Source: CAVYHX01 sp963768415 (GTDB lineage Bacteria > Pseudomonadota > Gammaproteobacteria > UBA9214). From it: DNA of 64,000 nt. The position numbers and the translations under genes are program-made. The notes beneath the pieces were generated by a model. The model worked only from the letters and a program-made list of their open reading frames with translations. It was not told the DNA's origin and searched no databases. Of the stretch, positions 27,035 to 35,729 are shown piece after piece; position 1 is the stretch's first letter, and every line of letters begins with the position of its first letter. The stretch covers positions 1-64,000 of the forward strand of contig CAVYHX010000042.1 in NCBI GenBank assembly GCA_963768415.1. Direction: 5' to 3'.

Positions 27035-27484
27035 TTATCGCCGGGGTTTAACCTCCAGCAAGAAGGTCACCGGCCCGTCGTTGACCAGCGCAACCTGCAT
27101 ATCGGCGCCAAAGCGCCCGTGTGCGACCGGGCTGTGCCGTGCCCCTGCCTGCTGTAGCAGGTACGCGAACAACCGCTGCCCCTCCGCGGGGCTCGCGGCC
27201 GATGAAAAGCCCGGCCGCTGCCCCCTGGTGGTATCGGCTGCCAGGGTGAACTGCGGCACCAGCAACAGCCCGCCGTGGATATCGCTCACGCTGCGGTTCA
27301 TCCTGCCGCTGCCGTCGGCAAACACCCGGTAGCCCAGCAGGCGGTCAAGCAGCCGTTGCGCTTCGGCCTCGCGGTCCTCCCGCTGTACACCGACAAATAC
27401 CAGCAGGCCCGTATCTATCCCGGCAATCTGCTTCCCGTCAACATGGACATGGGCGCTGCTGACACGTTGCAGCAGCCCGATCAT
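27035..27484 (-). CDS. dtd: D-aminoacyl-tRNA deacylase
   Basis: Removes D-amino acids mis-attached to tRNA. 149 residues. MIGLLQRVSSAHVHVDG and GLLLVPQFTLAADT (the conserved SQFTL motif reads PQFTL here) are visible; the cross-subunit Gly-Pro motif appears as VNDGPVTFLLE. The start overlaps the pip stop by 4 bases (ATGA), so the two are translationally coupled; hisB follows 49 bp later. Confidence 0.95.
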   Translation of the reverse strand: MIGLLQRVSSAHVHVDGKQIAGIDTGLLVFVGVQREDREAEAQRLLDRLLGYRVFADGSGRMNRSVSDIHGGLLLVPQFTLAADTTRGQRPGFSSAASPAEGQRLFAYLLQQAGARHSPVAHGRFGADMQVALVNDGPVTFLLEVKPRR

Positions 27485-28431
27485 CGAAAGCGCAACGCGA
27501 ACTGGTTGGTGGCCGTCAGCAAGGCGTCGACAATACCCGGCTCGGTGGCTGAATGCCCGGCATCCGGAATGACCTCGAGGCGCGCTTCCGGCCAGGCGTT
27601 ATGCAGGGCCCAGGCCTGTTCTACCGGGCACACTATATCGTAGCGGCCGTGCACGATGATCCCGGGAATGGCATGCAGACGACCGGCATTGTTCAGAATC
27701 TGGTTCGGCTTCAGAAAACTGTCATGCATGAAGTAGTGGCATTCAATGCGCGCCAGGCTGAGTGCCGTATGCGCATTTGCAAAGTGATCGACAACGGCGG
27801 CTTTGGGCAGCAATGTGGATGCACGCCCTTCCCAGAGCGACCAGGCCCTGGCCGCCGCCATCCGGGTCACCTCGTTAGCGCCGGTCAGGCGCCGGTAATA
27901 GGCATGGACGAGATTTTCCCGTTCGTCTTCGGGGACTATTTTCAGATAGTCTTCCCAGAACTCCGGCAGCAGGTATGAGGCGCCTTCCTGGTAAAACCAG
28001 TGAATATCCCGCGGGCGGCATAAAAAAATTCCGCGCAGGATCAATCCAAGTACCCGCCGGGGATGCGTTTCAGCATAGACCAGGCCGAGTGTCGACCCCC
28101 AGGAGCCGCCGAACACAACCCAGCGGTCAATTCCCAGCGTGGTGCGAATCAGCTCGATATCGGCAACCAGGTTCTGCGTGGTATTGCCCTCGAGCGCCGC
28201 ATGCGGGACTGAACGCCCGCAACCGCGCTGGTCAAACAGCACGATGCGATAGCGTTCCGGATCAAAAAACCGGCGATGATAGGCTTCGCAGCCGGCACCG
28301 GGGCCACCGTGCACGAAGAGCACCGGCAGACCCTGCGCATTACCGCATTCCTCCACATGAAGCCGATGCCCGTCCGCCACCGCGAGGGCGTGAGTCCGGT
28401 AAGGCTCCAGTGCTGGAAACAGTTGCTGCAT
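27481..28431 (-). CDS. pip: Proline iminopeptidase
   Basis: An alpha/beta-hydrolase of 316 residues cleaving N-terminal proline from peptides. The oxyanion segment HGGPGAGCE, DQRGCGRS, and the nucleophile elbow VFGGSWGSTLGL (Ser about residue 113) are standard for the S33 Pip family, and HGRYDIVCP and DAGHSA carry the remaining Asp and His. First gene of a probable pip-dtd-hisBHAFIE-tatABC operon on this strand. Confidence 0.95.
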   Translation of the reverse strand: MQQLFPALEPYRTHALAVADGHRLHVEECGNAQGLPVLFVHGGPGAGCEAYHRRFFDPERYRIVLFDQRGCGRSVPHAALEGNTTQNLVADIELIRTTLGIDRWVVFGGSWGSTLGLVYAETHPRRVLGLILRGIFLCRPRDIHWFYQEGASYLLPEFWEDYLKIVPEDERENLVHAYYRRLTGANEVTRMAAARAWSLWEGRASTLLPKAAVVDHFANAHTALSLARIECHYFMHDSFLKPNQILNNAGRLHAIPGIIVHGRYDIVCPVEQAWALHNAWPEARLEVIPDAGHSATEPGIVDALLTATNQFALRFR

Positions 28432-28461
28432 CGTTTGCTGCTATTCAATATCCGCAATAAA

Positions 28462-28487
28462 GAAGGGCGTGCAGTTGCACGCCCTTC
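28462..28487 (-). terminator. Intrinsic terminator of the DsrE2-like gene
   Basis: Perfect 11-bp arms GAAGGGCGTGC / GCACGCCCTTC around a 4-base loop; on the minus strand it is followed by CTTTATT. It lies 49 bp beyond the stop of the gene at 28536 and just before pip. Confidence 0.75.
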
Positions 28488-28535
28488 ATGGTTACGCGGC
28501 ACCCGCCATGCGGGCGACCGGAACGCTGTATCTGT

Positions 28536-29150
28536 TCAGATAAACAGGCAGACGTCTGATTTCTGTGCGACCGGCAGGAACGAGGTGGCGCCGACATAGT
28601 CCGTGACCTCGGGGATGAATTCGCTGGCATCGAAGCCGAACACATCCACCGTCATCTGGCAGGCCACCATCTTGACATCCGCCTCCAGGCACAGGCTGCG
28701 CAGCTCTTCTACCGTTGCGACTCCCTTGTTCTTGAAGGTCTTCTTCATCAGGCCCGTGGCGACCTTCTCGAAACCGGGGATACCCGCCATGATCAGGTTG
28801 GGCATCGGCCAGGAAAAATCCTGGAACCACTTCGGACCAAACGGCATCTTCATCGGCATGGCCGGGTTACCCAGCGGACTGACATCCGCGTCGATTTCCT
28901 TCTTCAGCAACAGCAGCCCGTAGAAGGTAAAGAACACATCCACCTCCCAGCCAAGCGCGGCCGCTGTGGAGGCAAGAATAAACGGCGGATACGCCCAGTC
29001 CAGCGTGCCCTTGGTGGCAATGATCGACATGGACGGTGTCTTCTGTGCCTCGATCTCTTCAAGCTTTTTCGGTAACAGCTCATTCAGCTTTTTATCCAGC
29101 CACGCATCCATCTGTGCATTACCCGGCATGTTTTCCGCTGTTGTTGACAT
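28536..29150 (-). CDS. DsrE/DsrF-like family protein (DsrE2 type)
   Basis: About 204 residues from ATG 29148-29150 (MSTTAENMPG); a longer frame begins ten codons upstream without family support. SMSIIATKGTLDWAYPPFILASTAAALG and a hydrophobic VFFTFYGLLLL segment, then NPAMPMKMPFGPKW, are hallmarks of DsrE2-like proteins, membrane-associated relatives of DsrE that take part in persulfide transfer with rhodaneses and TusA in sulfur oxidisers. The conserved Cys of the C-terminal part is seen in LCLEADVKMVACQMT. With the neighbouring rhodanese this suggests a small sulfur-trafficking pair; the acceptor is unknown. Confidence 0.85.
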   Translation of the reverse strand: MSTTAENMPGNAQMDAWLDKKLNELLPKKLEEIEAQKTPSMSIIATKGTLDWAYPPFILASTAAALGWEVDVFFTFYGLLLLKKEIDADVSPLGNPAMPMKMPFGPKWFQDFSWPMPNLIMAGIPGFEKVATGLMKKTFKNKGVATVEELRSLCLEADVKMVACQMTVDVFGFDASEFIPEVTDYVGATSFLPVAQKSDVCLFI

Positions 29151-29354
29151 AGTCGCTCTCCTCAAAAGGCCATCCCGCAACGTCCAGTATGCTGGAGGAT
29201 GATGTAGATGTATCGACAGTCAATTGCTGTCGAGACAATTATGATCCCATTTCGTAATGCGCTACCAGTTGCAGTGCAAACATCGCGGGCGGGATGGATT
29301 TATCTTTATAGATGTTTGATTATATTGGCAGGTGTCACCAACGGTCAATTTGTG

Positions 29355-29780
29355 TCAACACTGCTCCCAGGGCAACCCGTGATGGCGCCAGCCCCCGCGG
29401 GTACTGCGGTGGTGGTGCTCATCCAGCTCGCCTTCAAAACCCTCACTGATATTGTAGACTTCATTAAATTCATTACTAATTAATAGTTTAGCCGCCTCAA
29501 GGGAGCGTTTACCGCTACGGCAAATCAACACCACCGGCGCATCGCTGGCGTGCTCACCCAGTCCGACCCCTCCGAGCATGACCTTGCGAACCTCGGTGAC
29601 GAAATGTGGATTAACGGTCCAGTCCGGGGCATCGATCCATGGAACGTGAACGCTGCCCTGGGCATGACCCACAAACAGATATTCCATGCTGGAGCGGACA
29701 TCGATGATGACGGCGCTTGGCTGCTCCTGCAGCAATTTCCAGGCCTCTTTGGGCGACAAACTCTGTACTGTACTTGCCAT
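29355..29780 (-). CDS. Rhodanese-like sulfurtransferase
   Basis: 141 residues from ATG 29778-29780 (MASTVQSLSPKEAWKLL); a longer frame to 29858 lacks support. Single rhodanese domain: VIIDVRSSMEYLFVGHAQGSVHVPW and the active-site loop VLICRSGKRS with the catalytic Cys that carries persulfide. The basic CRSGKRS loop is the common form in rhodaneses acting on small anionic donors. Followed after about 200 bp by the DsrE2-like gene, with which it is likely to work; the His-rich end ELDEHHHRSTRGGWRHHG could bind a metal. Confidence 0.9.
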   Translation of the reverse strand: MASTVQSLSPKEAWKLLQEQPSAVIIDVRSSMEYLFVGHAQGSVHVPWIDAPDWTVNPHFVTEVRKVMLGGVGLGEHASDAPVVLICRSGKRSLEAAKLLISNEFNEVYNISEGFEGELDEHHHRSTRGGWRHHGLPWEQC

Positions 29781-30098
29781 ATCCCTGTTGCTCCTTTGCG
29801 CTACCGGACCGCTGCGCGGTATGTGGGTGATTCTCAGGCCTGTCGGCCAGCGAGGCAAACGCTAAAGCTGTATATTCCGCAGGTATTTTCCGGCCAGCCC
29901 GGCGCGGTCCGTGCAAACCAGGGTTTGCGCGGACCGCGCCGGAATAATGGGGAATAATTACCCACATATATTGCTATATATGGCATAAAAACATATTAAA
30001 TTACCATATTTAAATTTATTAAGTTAATGTGGGATATATTAACTTAATAAAGCCTATATTTATCACTATGTGGATTTTTAATTTATTATTTACCTGTC
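29781..30098. promoter_or_regulatory. Divergent intergenic region, AT-rich half, three inverted repeats
   Basis: Between the rhodanese and LpxL-like starts. It carries a near-perfect 21-bp inverted repeat (29899-29919 with 29922-29942, one mismatch), an 18-bp one CATATAT-TGCT-ATATATG (29965-29982), and a perfect 13-bp one TTATTAAGTTAAT / ATTAACTTAATAA (30016-30028 with 30038-30050). From 29943 to 30098 the sequence is strikingly AT-rich compared with its surroundings. No gene is seen. Confidence 0.7.
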
Positions 30099-30986
30099 AT
30101 GAAAATCATTTTAATTAAACTGGTCCTCTATATAAGCGCCTGGCTCCCCCTGCCAGTGATCCATGGGCTGGGATGGGGTGTCGGCTGGGGCCTGATCCTG
30201 TTCCCAAACCGTTCGCAGCGCGACACCGCCATTAACATCGGCCTCTGCCTGCCGGAATATTCAACCGGCGCCCGCCGCCGGCTGGTGCGCAAAAGCCTGC
30301 TGGAGACCGGCAAGACCTTCATCGAAACCGGTGCCCTCTGGCTGCGGCCGGGTGAGAATACCCTGCAGCTGATCAGGGCGGTCGATGGTGACCAGCTGGT
30401 CAAGGATGCCCTGGCACAGGGTCGTGGAGTCATCCTGGCAACACCGCATCTGGGCGCATGGGAAGCCGCCGGGTTGTATTGCGCCGCCCACTTTGACATC
30501 ACCTGCCTCTACCGCCCGCTGAAGATGCCGGAACTCGAAATCCTGGTGCGCAACGCGCGTAACCGGCTCGGCGGCACTTATGTGCCAACGGACTCGCGCG
30601 GTATCCGCACCCTGTACAAAACACTGGAACAGGCGCGCGCGATTGCCATGCTCCCGGACCAGGAACCGCGTAGCGGTACCGGTATATTCGCACCGTTCTT
30701 CGGCAAGCCTGCCTATACCATGGTGCTGCTGTCACGGCTGGCAGCCAGGACCGGTGCGCCTGTCATCTTCACCTGGTGCGAGCGCCTGACCTGGGGACGC
30801 GGCTACCACCTGCATTTTCGGTCGGTACCGGAGACACTCTACGCCGCTGACATGGTTACCTCGGCCACTGCCGTCAACGCTGTCGTGGAACGCTGCGTGC
30901 GCGAAAACCCTGCGCAGTACCAGTGGAGCTACCGGCGCTTCCGCACCCGCCCGAAGGGAGAGGAGTCAGTTTACGTCCGCAGGTGA
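30099..30986 (+). CDS. Lysophospholipid acyltransferase family protein (LpxL/HtrB type)
   Basis: 295 residues. One N-terminal membrane helix, then the acyltransferase motif HLGAWE (His about residue 117, the H-x4-E catalytic pair) followed by LYRPLKMPELE, TDSRGIRTLYKTLEQ and LPDQEPRSGTGIFAPFFG. Proteins of this type add secondary acyl chains to lipid A; whether it is LpxL, LpxM or LpxP cannot be told. It has an AT-rich upstream region with inverted repeats and is convergent with the TPR gene (30 bp between stops). Confidence 0.9.
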   Translation: MKIILIKLVLYISAWLPLPVIHGLGWGVGWGLILFPNRSQRDTAINIGLCLPEYSTGARRRLVRKSLLETGKTFIETGALWLRPGENTLQLIRAVDGDQLVKDALAQGRGVILATPHLGAWEAAGLYCAAHFDITCLYRPLKMPELEILVRNARNRLGGTYVPTDSRGIRTLYKTLEQARAIAMLPDQEPRSGTGIFAPFFGKPAYTMVLLSRLAARTGAPVIFTWCERLTWGRGYHLHFRSVPETLYAADMVTSATAVNAVVERCVRENPAQYQWSYRRFRTRPKGEESVYVRR

Positions 30987-31016
30987 AGGGACTGCACTGA
31001 GGGATGGTGCACGTAT

Positions 31017-31358
31017 TCAGTTGTCACCGTCTGTTTTTGACTTGTCGTTACGCTGCAGCCGTCGCAGGAATACCTGCATCTCTTTGGCTGCCTGGATATC
31101 GCCCTTGCGTTCCGCGGCGGTGATGCCGGTAATGAATGCCTGTTCGGCAGCGTCGCGGTCACCGCTGGCCTGCAGGGCCTTGCCATATATTTTCCAGGCA
31201 GCGGAATAGCCGGGATCCTGGGCGACCGCCACTTGCAGGTGCTCGAGCGCATGCTGTGTATCACCCTTTTTGAACAAGGCACTGCCCAGGGTGAAACGCA
31301 ACAGCGCATTATCCTGACCGCTGGCGAGCAGCGCCTCCAGATTTTCGGTCATGCCCAT
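31017..31358 (-). CDS. Tetratricopeptide repeat protein
   Basis: 113 residues from ATG 31356-31358, which overlaps the trkH stop by one base (TGATG), a coupling arrangement; a second ATG two codons in is also possible. Two to three TPR-like helix pairs (FTLGSALFKKGDTQHALEHL, AWKIYGKALQASGDRDAAEQ). The C-terminus is basic and polar. No enzymatic motif and no signal peptide, so it is probably a cytoplasmic adaptor; its place after trkH is the only hint of role. Confidence 0.8.
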   Translation of the reverse strand: MGMTENLEALLASGQDNALLRFTLGSALFKKGDTQHALEHLQVAVAQDPGYSAAWKIYGKALQASGDRDAAEQAFITGITAAERKGDIQAAKEMQVFLRRLQRNDKSKTDGDN

Positions 31359-32809
31359 CAACGGCGCCAGAAGGTACGGGTAAACAGAATCAGCAGAGTG
31401 AAGACTTCCAGGCGCCCCAGAATCATGGCAAAAGTGAGCGCCCATTTGGCATGGTCATTCAGCTCGACATAATTGGCGCCGACTGCACCCAGCCCGGGGC
31501 CCAGGTTGTTCATGCAGGCAGCCACCGCGGAAAATGCCGTGACCTGGTCCAGTCCGGTTGCCATCAGATAAAGCATAATGACCACAAAACTGGCCACATA
31601 GGCCGCGAAGAAACCCCATACCGCGGAGATGACACGATCCGCCATGGGCTTGTTGCCCACCTTGACGGGAATCTGGGCATTGGGATGGATCAGGCGCCTG
31701 ATCTCACGGCGCCCCTGCTTGAGCAACAGGACGAAACGGATCACCTTCATGCCGCCACCGGTTGATCCGGTACACCCCCCGACAAAACTGGCAAACAGCA
31801 GCATGACAGGAAGAAAGCCGGGCCAGACAAAGTAATCCGCCGTGGTAAAACCGGTCGTGGTGCCAATGGATACCGCCTGGAACAGGCCCTTGTGCAGCGC
31901 CTCGCTGAAGAAAATAAACGTATCGGTGTAGTACAAATAGCCAACCGTGATGGCAGTGACCAGGGCGAGTATTCCCAGGTAGGCCCGCAGCTCGGAATCA
32001 AACACATAGGGCCGCAGGCTCGTAGTACGCCAGGCGATAAAATGCAGCGCGAAGTTCATACCTGCCAGCAGCATGAACAGCACGGCAATCGATTCAATTG
32101 CCGTGCTGTCGAAATAACCTATGCTTTCGTCATGCGTGGAAAAGCCACCGATCGCAATCGTGGAAAAACTGTGTCCGATCGCATCAAAACCCGTCATACC
32201 GGCGAGCCAGTAAAATACCGCGCACGCAACTGTCAGGGCCAGGTAGATATACCACAGCGCCTTGGCCGTCTCGGTGATCCGCGGTGTCAGCTTGGTATCC
32301 TTGAGCGGGCCGGGTGTCTCGGCCCGGTACATCTGCATCCCGCCAACGCCCAGCATCGGCATAATGGCAACTGCGAGTACGATGATACCCATCCCGCCCA
32401 GCCACTGGAGTTGCTGTCGATAAAACAGGATGGACGCGGGCAGGTCATCCAGTCCTGTGATAACGGTAGCACCGGTTGTCGTGAGACCGGAAAACGATTC
32501 GAAGATTGCATCGGTTATGGACAACTCCGGCCTGCCGGCAATCGCCAGCGGCAGCGCACCCACCAGACCCAGCACTACCCAGAACAACACGACAACCAGG
32601 AACCCGTCGCGCACCCGTAACTCATCGGTATAGCGGTGCACCGGCAACCATAGCAAACAGCCCAGTACCACTACACCCAGGGTAGCAATGAGAAATGCCT
32701 GCATCTCGCCATCATGGTAGATCCAGGAGACGGCAGCCGGCGGCAAAAAAGTGGCACTGAAGATCATCAACAACAGACCAAGCAGGCGCTGGATGGAAAG
32801 AAAGTGCAT
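31358..32809 (-). CDS. trkH: Trk potassium uptake transmembrane subunit
   Basis: 483 residues. A K+-translocating protein built of four M1-P-M2 repeats; pore-loop segments include FSGLTTTGATVITGLDDLP, HSFSTIAIGGFSTHDESIGY, SIGTTTGFTTADYFVWP and ACMNNLGPGLGAVG, each with a central Gly that forms the filter. Needs TrkA for gating. Starts 30 bp after trkA on the same strand. Confidence 0.95.
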   Translation of the reverse strand: MHFLSIQRLLGLLLMIFSATFLPPAAVSWIYHDGEMQAFLIATLGVVVLGCLLWLPVHRYTDELRVRDGFLVVVLFWVVLGLVGALPLAIAGRPELSITDAIFESFSGLTTTGATVITGLDDLPASILFYRQQLQWLGGMGIIVLAVAIMPMLGVGGMQMYRAETPGPLKDTKLTPRITETAKALWYIYLALTVACAVFYWLAGMTGFDAIGHSFSTIAIGGFSTHDESIGYFDSTAIESIAVLFMLLAGMNFALHFIAWRTTSLRPYVFDSELRAYLGILALVTAITVGYLYYTDTFIFFSEALHKGLFQAVSIGTTTGFTTADYFVWPGFLPVMLLFASFVGGCTGSTGGGMKVIRFVLLLKQGRREIRRLIHPNAQIPVKVGNKPMADRVISAVWGFFAAYVASFVVIMLYLMATGLDQVTAFSAVAACMNNLGPGLGAVGANYVELNDHAKWALTFAMILGRLEVFTLLILFTRTFWRR

Positions 32810-32839
32810 GGTTCAGGAGTTCCGCACTGCAGTTATCGT

Positions 32840-34213
32840 TCAGAAGAAGGTAACACCAACCTGGAACAGGCGTTCTACTTCCTGAATACACTTTTTGTCG
32901 GACAGAAACAGAATGACATGGTCATCCGGCTCGACCACCGAGTCATGATGCGCGATCACAACTTCATCGCCACGCACAATCGCACCGATGGTGGTACCTT
33001 TCGGCAACTTGATTTCATCAATGCTGCGCCCGACCACTCTGGAACTGTGACGATCCCCGTGCGCGACGGCCTCAATGGCCTCGGCAGCACCACGCCGCAG
33101 GGAATGCACCATCACCACGTCGCCGCGGCGGACATGTGTCAGCAGGCTGCCGATGGTTGCCTGCTGTGGCGAAATGGCGATATCGATAATATCGCTCTGC
33201 ACCAGGTCCACATAGGAGGCACGGTTGATCAACGACATGACCTTGCGGGCGCCCAGACGCTTGGCAAGCATGGCGGACAGAATATTCGCCTCTTCATCAT
33301 TCGTGAGGGCGCAGAATACATCGACACTCTCGATATTTTCCTCCAGCAGCAATTCCTCATCGGCGGCATCACCGAGCAGGACCATGGTCTTGTTCAGGTT
33401 CTCCGATAAATGGCGCGCACGGTCTTCGTTACGTTCAATCACCTTGACCTGGTAGCGATTCTCGATCGCCAGTGCCAGCCGCATCCCGATGTTGCCGCCA
33501 CCGGCCAGGAGCACACGCTTGACGGGCTTGTCCAGCTTGCGCAACTCGCTCATCACTGCGCGTATGTGCTTGCGGGCGGCCACGAAGAACACCTCGTCAT
33601 CCACCTCTATTATTGTGTCACCGGAGGGTGTGATCGGCTGCCCCTGCCGGAATATCGAAGCCACACGGGCATCAATTCCCGGCATGTGTACCCGCAGGTC
33701 ACGCAGCTCATGACCGACGAGAGGTCCACCGTAATAGGCATGTACAGCCACCAGCTGGACCTGCCCCCCGGCAAAATCCAGCACCTGCAGGGCACCCGGA
33801 TATTCGATCAGGCGCTCGATATATTCGGTGACCAGTTGCTCCGGGCTGATGAGCACATCCACCGGCAGGGCATCCTGGGAAAACAGGCGGGTGTGGTTCA
33901 GGTATTCCACCGAGCGTACACGCGCTATCTTGGTCGGCGTATGAAACAGGGTATAGGCCACCTGACAGGCGATCATATTGGTTTCATCACTGTTGGTGAC
34001 CGCAATGACCATGTCTGCATCATCAGCTCCGGCCTGTTTCAGCGTGTCGGGATGCGAGGCATGCCCCCTGAGCGTGCGAATGTCATGCCGGTCCTGGAGA
34101 TCCTGCAGGATGGCCGGGTTGTCATCGACGACCGTAATGTCATTCGCCTCACTGGCCAGATTACTGGCAACAGATGAACCGACCTGACCGGCGCCCAGAA
34201 TTATTATCTTCAT
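32840..34213 (-). CDS. trkA: Trk system potassium uptake protein TrkA
   Basis: 457 residues: two RCK units, each an NAD-binding Rossmann fold plus a TrkA-C domain. KIIILGAGQVGSSVASNLA begins the first, RVLLAGGGNIGMRLALAIE the second (about residue 233). It sits on the cytoplasmic face of TrkH and gates it in response to nucleotides. It follows ntrX by 61 bp; K+ uptake and an NtrYX-type two-component pair thus share an apparent operon. Confidence 0.95.
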   Translation of the reverse strand: MKIIILGAGQVGSSVASNLASEANDITVVDDNPAILQDLQDRHDIRTLRGHASHPDTLKQAGADDADMVIAVTNSDETNMIACQVAYTLFHTPTKIARVRSVEYLNHTRLFSQDALPVDVLISPEQLVTEYIERLIEYPGALQVLDFAGGQVQLVAVHAYYGGPLVGHELRDLRVHMPGIDARVASIFRQGQPITPSGDTIIEVDDEVFFVAARKHIRAVMSELRKLDKPVKRVLLAGGGNIGMRLALAIENRYQVKVIERNEDRARHLSENLNKTMVLLGDAADEELLLEENIESVDVFCALTNDEEANILSAMLAKRLGARKVMSLINRASYVDLVQSDIIDIAISPQQATIGSLLTHVRRGDVVMVHSLRRGAAEAIEAVAHGDRHSSRVVGRSIDEIKLPKGTTIGAIVRGDEVVIAHHDSVVEPDDHVILFLSDKKCIQEVERLFQVGVTFF

Positions 34214-34274
34214 GTGCTGAAATCGATATCCGCTACGCGAATGGTTATGTTAATTGTGTTCGCAGGATGGCACG

Positions 34275-35645
34275 CTAGTCCGCGCCTTTTTTATGGTCAA
34301 GGCCGAGCGCCCTCAGCTTTCTGTATAAATGGGTGCGCTCCATACCGACACGCTTGGCAAGCTTGCCAACACTGCCGCCAACTTCACGCAGCTGATACTC
34401 AAGGTAGTTATGTTCGAATTGTTCGCGCGCCTCGCGCAGCGGCAGATCATAAGGCATGCGCGGCCCGGCGCCTGCACCTGCAGACTGGTGCTGGGTACTG
34501 ATGGCGAGTTCTATTTCAGTTGCATCGATCTCTGCATCCGAACCCAGAATCAACAGGCGCTGCACCAGGTTTTTCAATTCGCGAATATTCCCCGGCCAGT
34601 CATAATTCCTCAGCCGATTCTGTGCCGCCACGCTGAAATGCCGGTAATCAAGCATTTCATGAGTCACCAGATAATCTACATAGAAATTCAGCAAATCATG
34701 AACATCATCGGCATGTTCACGCAAGGCGGGTATATGCAGTGGCACCACATTAAGATGATAAAACAGATCGTCACGGAAGCGTCCGGCAGTCACTTCTGCC
34801 TCGAGATCGCGGTGCGTCGTCGCGACTATCCGCAGGTCAACCTCAACATCTTCAGTTCCACCGACCCGTACATATGAGTTGGTCTGGAATACACCCAGCA
34901 GGCGCGCCTGGGTCTGCAAATCCATATCGGCAATATCGCCAATGCACAGGGTCCCGCCATTGGCCTGCTCAAGACGCCCGTATCGGATTGTTTCCCCGTC
35001 TTCCTGACCGAACAGCTCGAGCGCAGAGTTCTCCTGTGAAATAGACCCGACGGCGATCTCGACAAACGGACCGTGCCTGCGCTGACTCTGGTCGTGGATG
35101 TAGCGTGCAAAGGTGCGCTTGCCGGCACCGGGCTCACCGCTGATGAGTACCCAGCTGTTGTGCTGGGCGATCTTGTGCGCGTGGTTGCGCAGTTTTTCCA
35201 TGATGGCGGATTTACCGATCGGTTCGACGGGAGGCTGCGTATGTTCACGCAAGTCGGTATTTTCCCGCTGCAGGCGCTCACTCTCGAGTGCGCGTTCAAC
35301 TGTCAGCAGCAGCTTGGCAAGGGATATCGGTTTCTCTATGAAGTCATAGGCACCCAGACGGGTTGCTTCAACTGCCGTTTCCACAGTGCCATGACCCGAC
35401 ATCATGACCACAGGACAGGGCAGGGCACCACTTTCAGACCACTCCCGCAGCAAGGTGATGCCATCCACATCATCCATCCAGATATCGAGCAGAACCAGGT
35501 CCGGACGCCGGGTGCGCCGCGCCTTGCGGGCTGCCTCGCCACTCTCGGCAACAGTTACGGTATAACCCTCGTCCTCGAGAATTTCATGCAACAGGCTTCT
35601 GATGTCCGGTTCATCGTCAACGACTAGGATATGGCGTGCGGTCAT
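34275..35645 (-). CDS. ntrX: NtrX-like response regulator with degenerate AAA+ domain
   Basis: 456 residues from ATG 35643-35645 (MTARHILVVDDEPD). Receiver domain with phosphorylatable Asp in LVLLDIWMDD (about residue 53); AAA+ domain with Walker A SGEPGAGKR; Fis-type helix-turn-helix at the end (GGSVGKLAKRVGMERTHLYRKL). Two departures from working sigma-54 activators: the GAFTGA loop is missing (ELFGQEDGETIRYGRLEQ, where KGAFTGA would be expected) and Walker B FLDEI reads CIGDI. It may bind DNA without sigma-54 activation. Downstream of its cognate kinase. Confidence 0.9.
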   Translation of the reverse strand: MTARHILVVDDEPDIRSLLHEILEDEGYTVTVAESGEAARKARRTRRPDLVLLDIWMDDVDGITLLREWSESGALPCPVVMMSGHGTVETAVEATRLGAYDFIEKPISLAKLLLTVERALESERLQRENTDLREHTQPPVEPIGKSAIMEKLRNHAHKIAQHNSWVLISGEPGAGKRTFARYIHDQSQRRHGPFVEIAVGSISQENSALELFGQEDGETIRYGRLEQANGGTLCIGDIADMDLQTQARLLGVFQTNSYVRVGGTEDVEVDLRIVATTHRDLEAEVTAGRFRDDLFYHLNVVPLHIPALREHADDVHDLLNFYVDYLVTHEMLDYRHFSVAAQNRLRNYDWPGNIRELKNLVQRLLILGSDAEIDATEIELAISTQHQSAGAGAGPRMPYDLPLREAREQFEHNYLEYQLREVGGSVGKLAKRVGMERTHLYRKLRALGLDHKKGAD

Positions 35646-35729
35646 GTTATTTTCTTGTTCCATATTGGCTGGCATGCCTCTCTGTTGTGCCATCAGGGGC
35701 ACGTACGACCGGCAACTCCAAAGTCAGGA

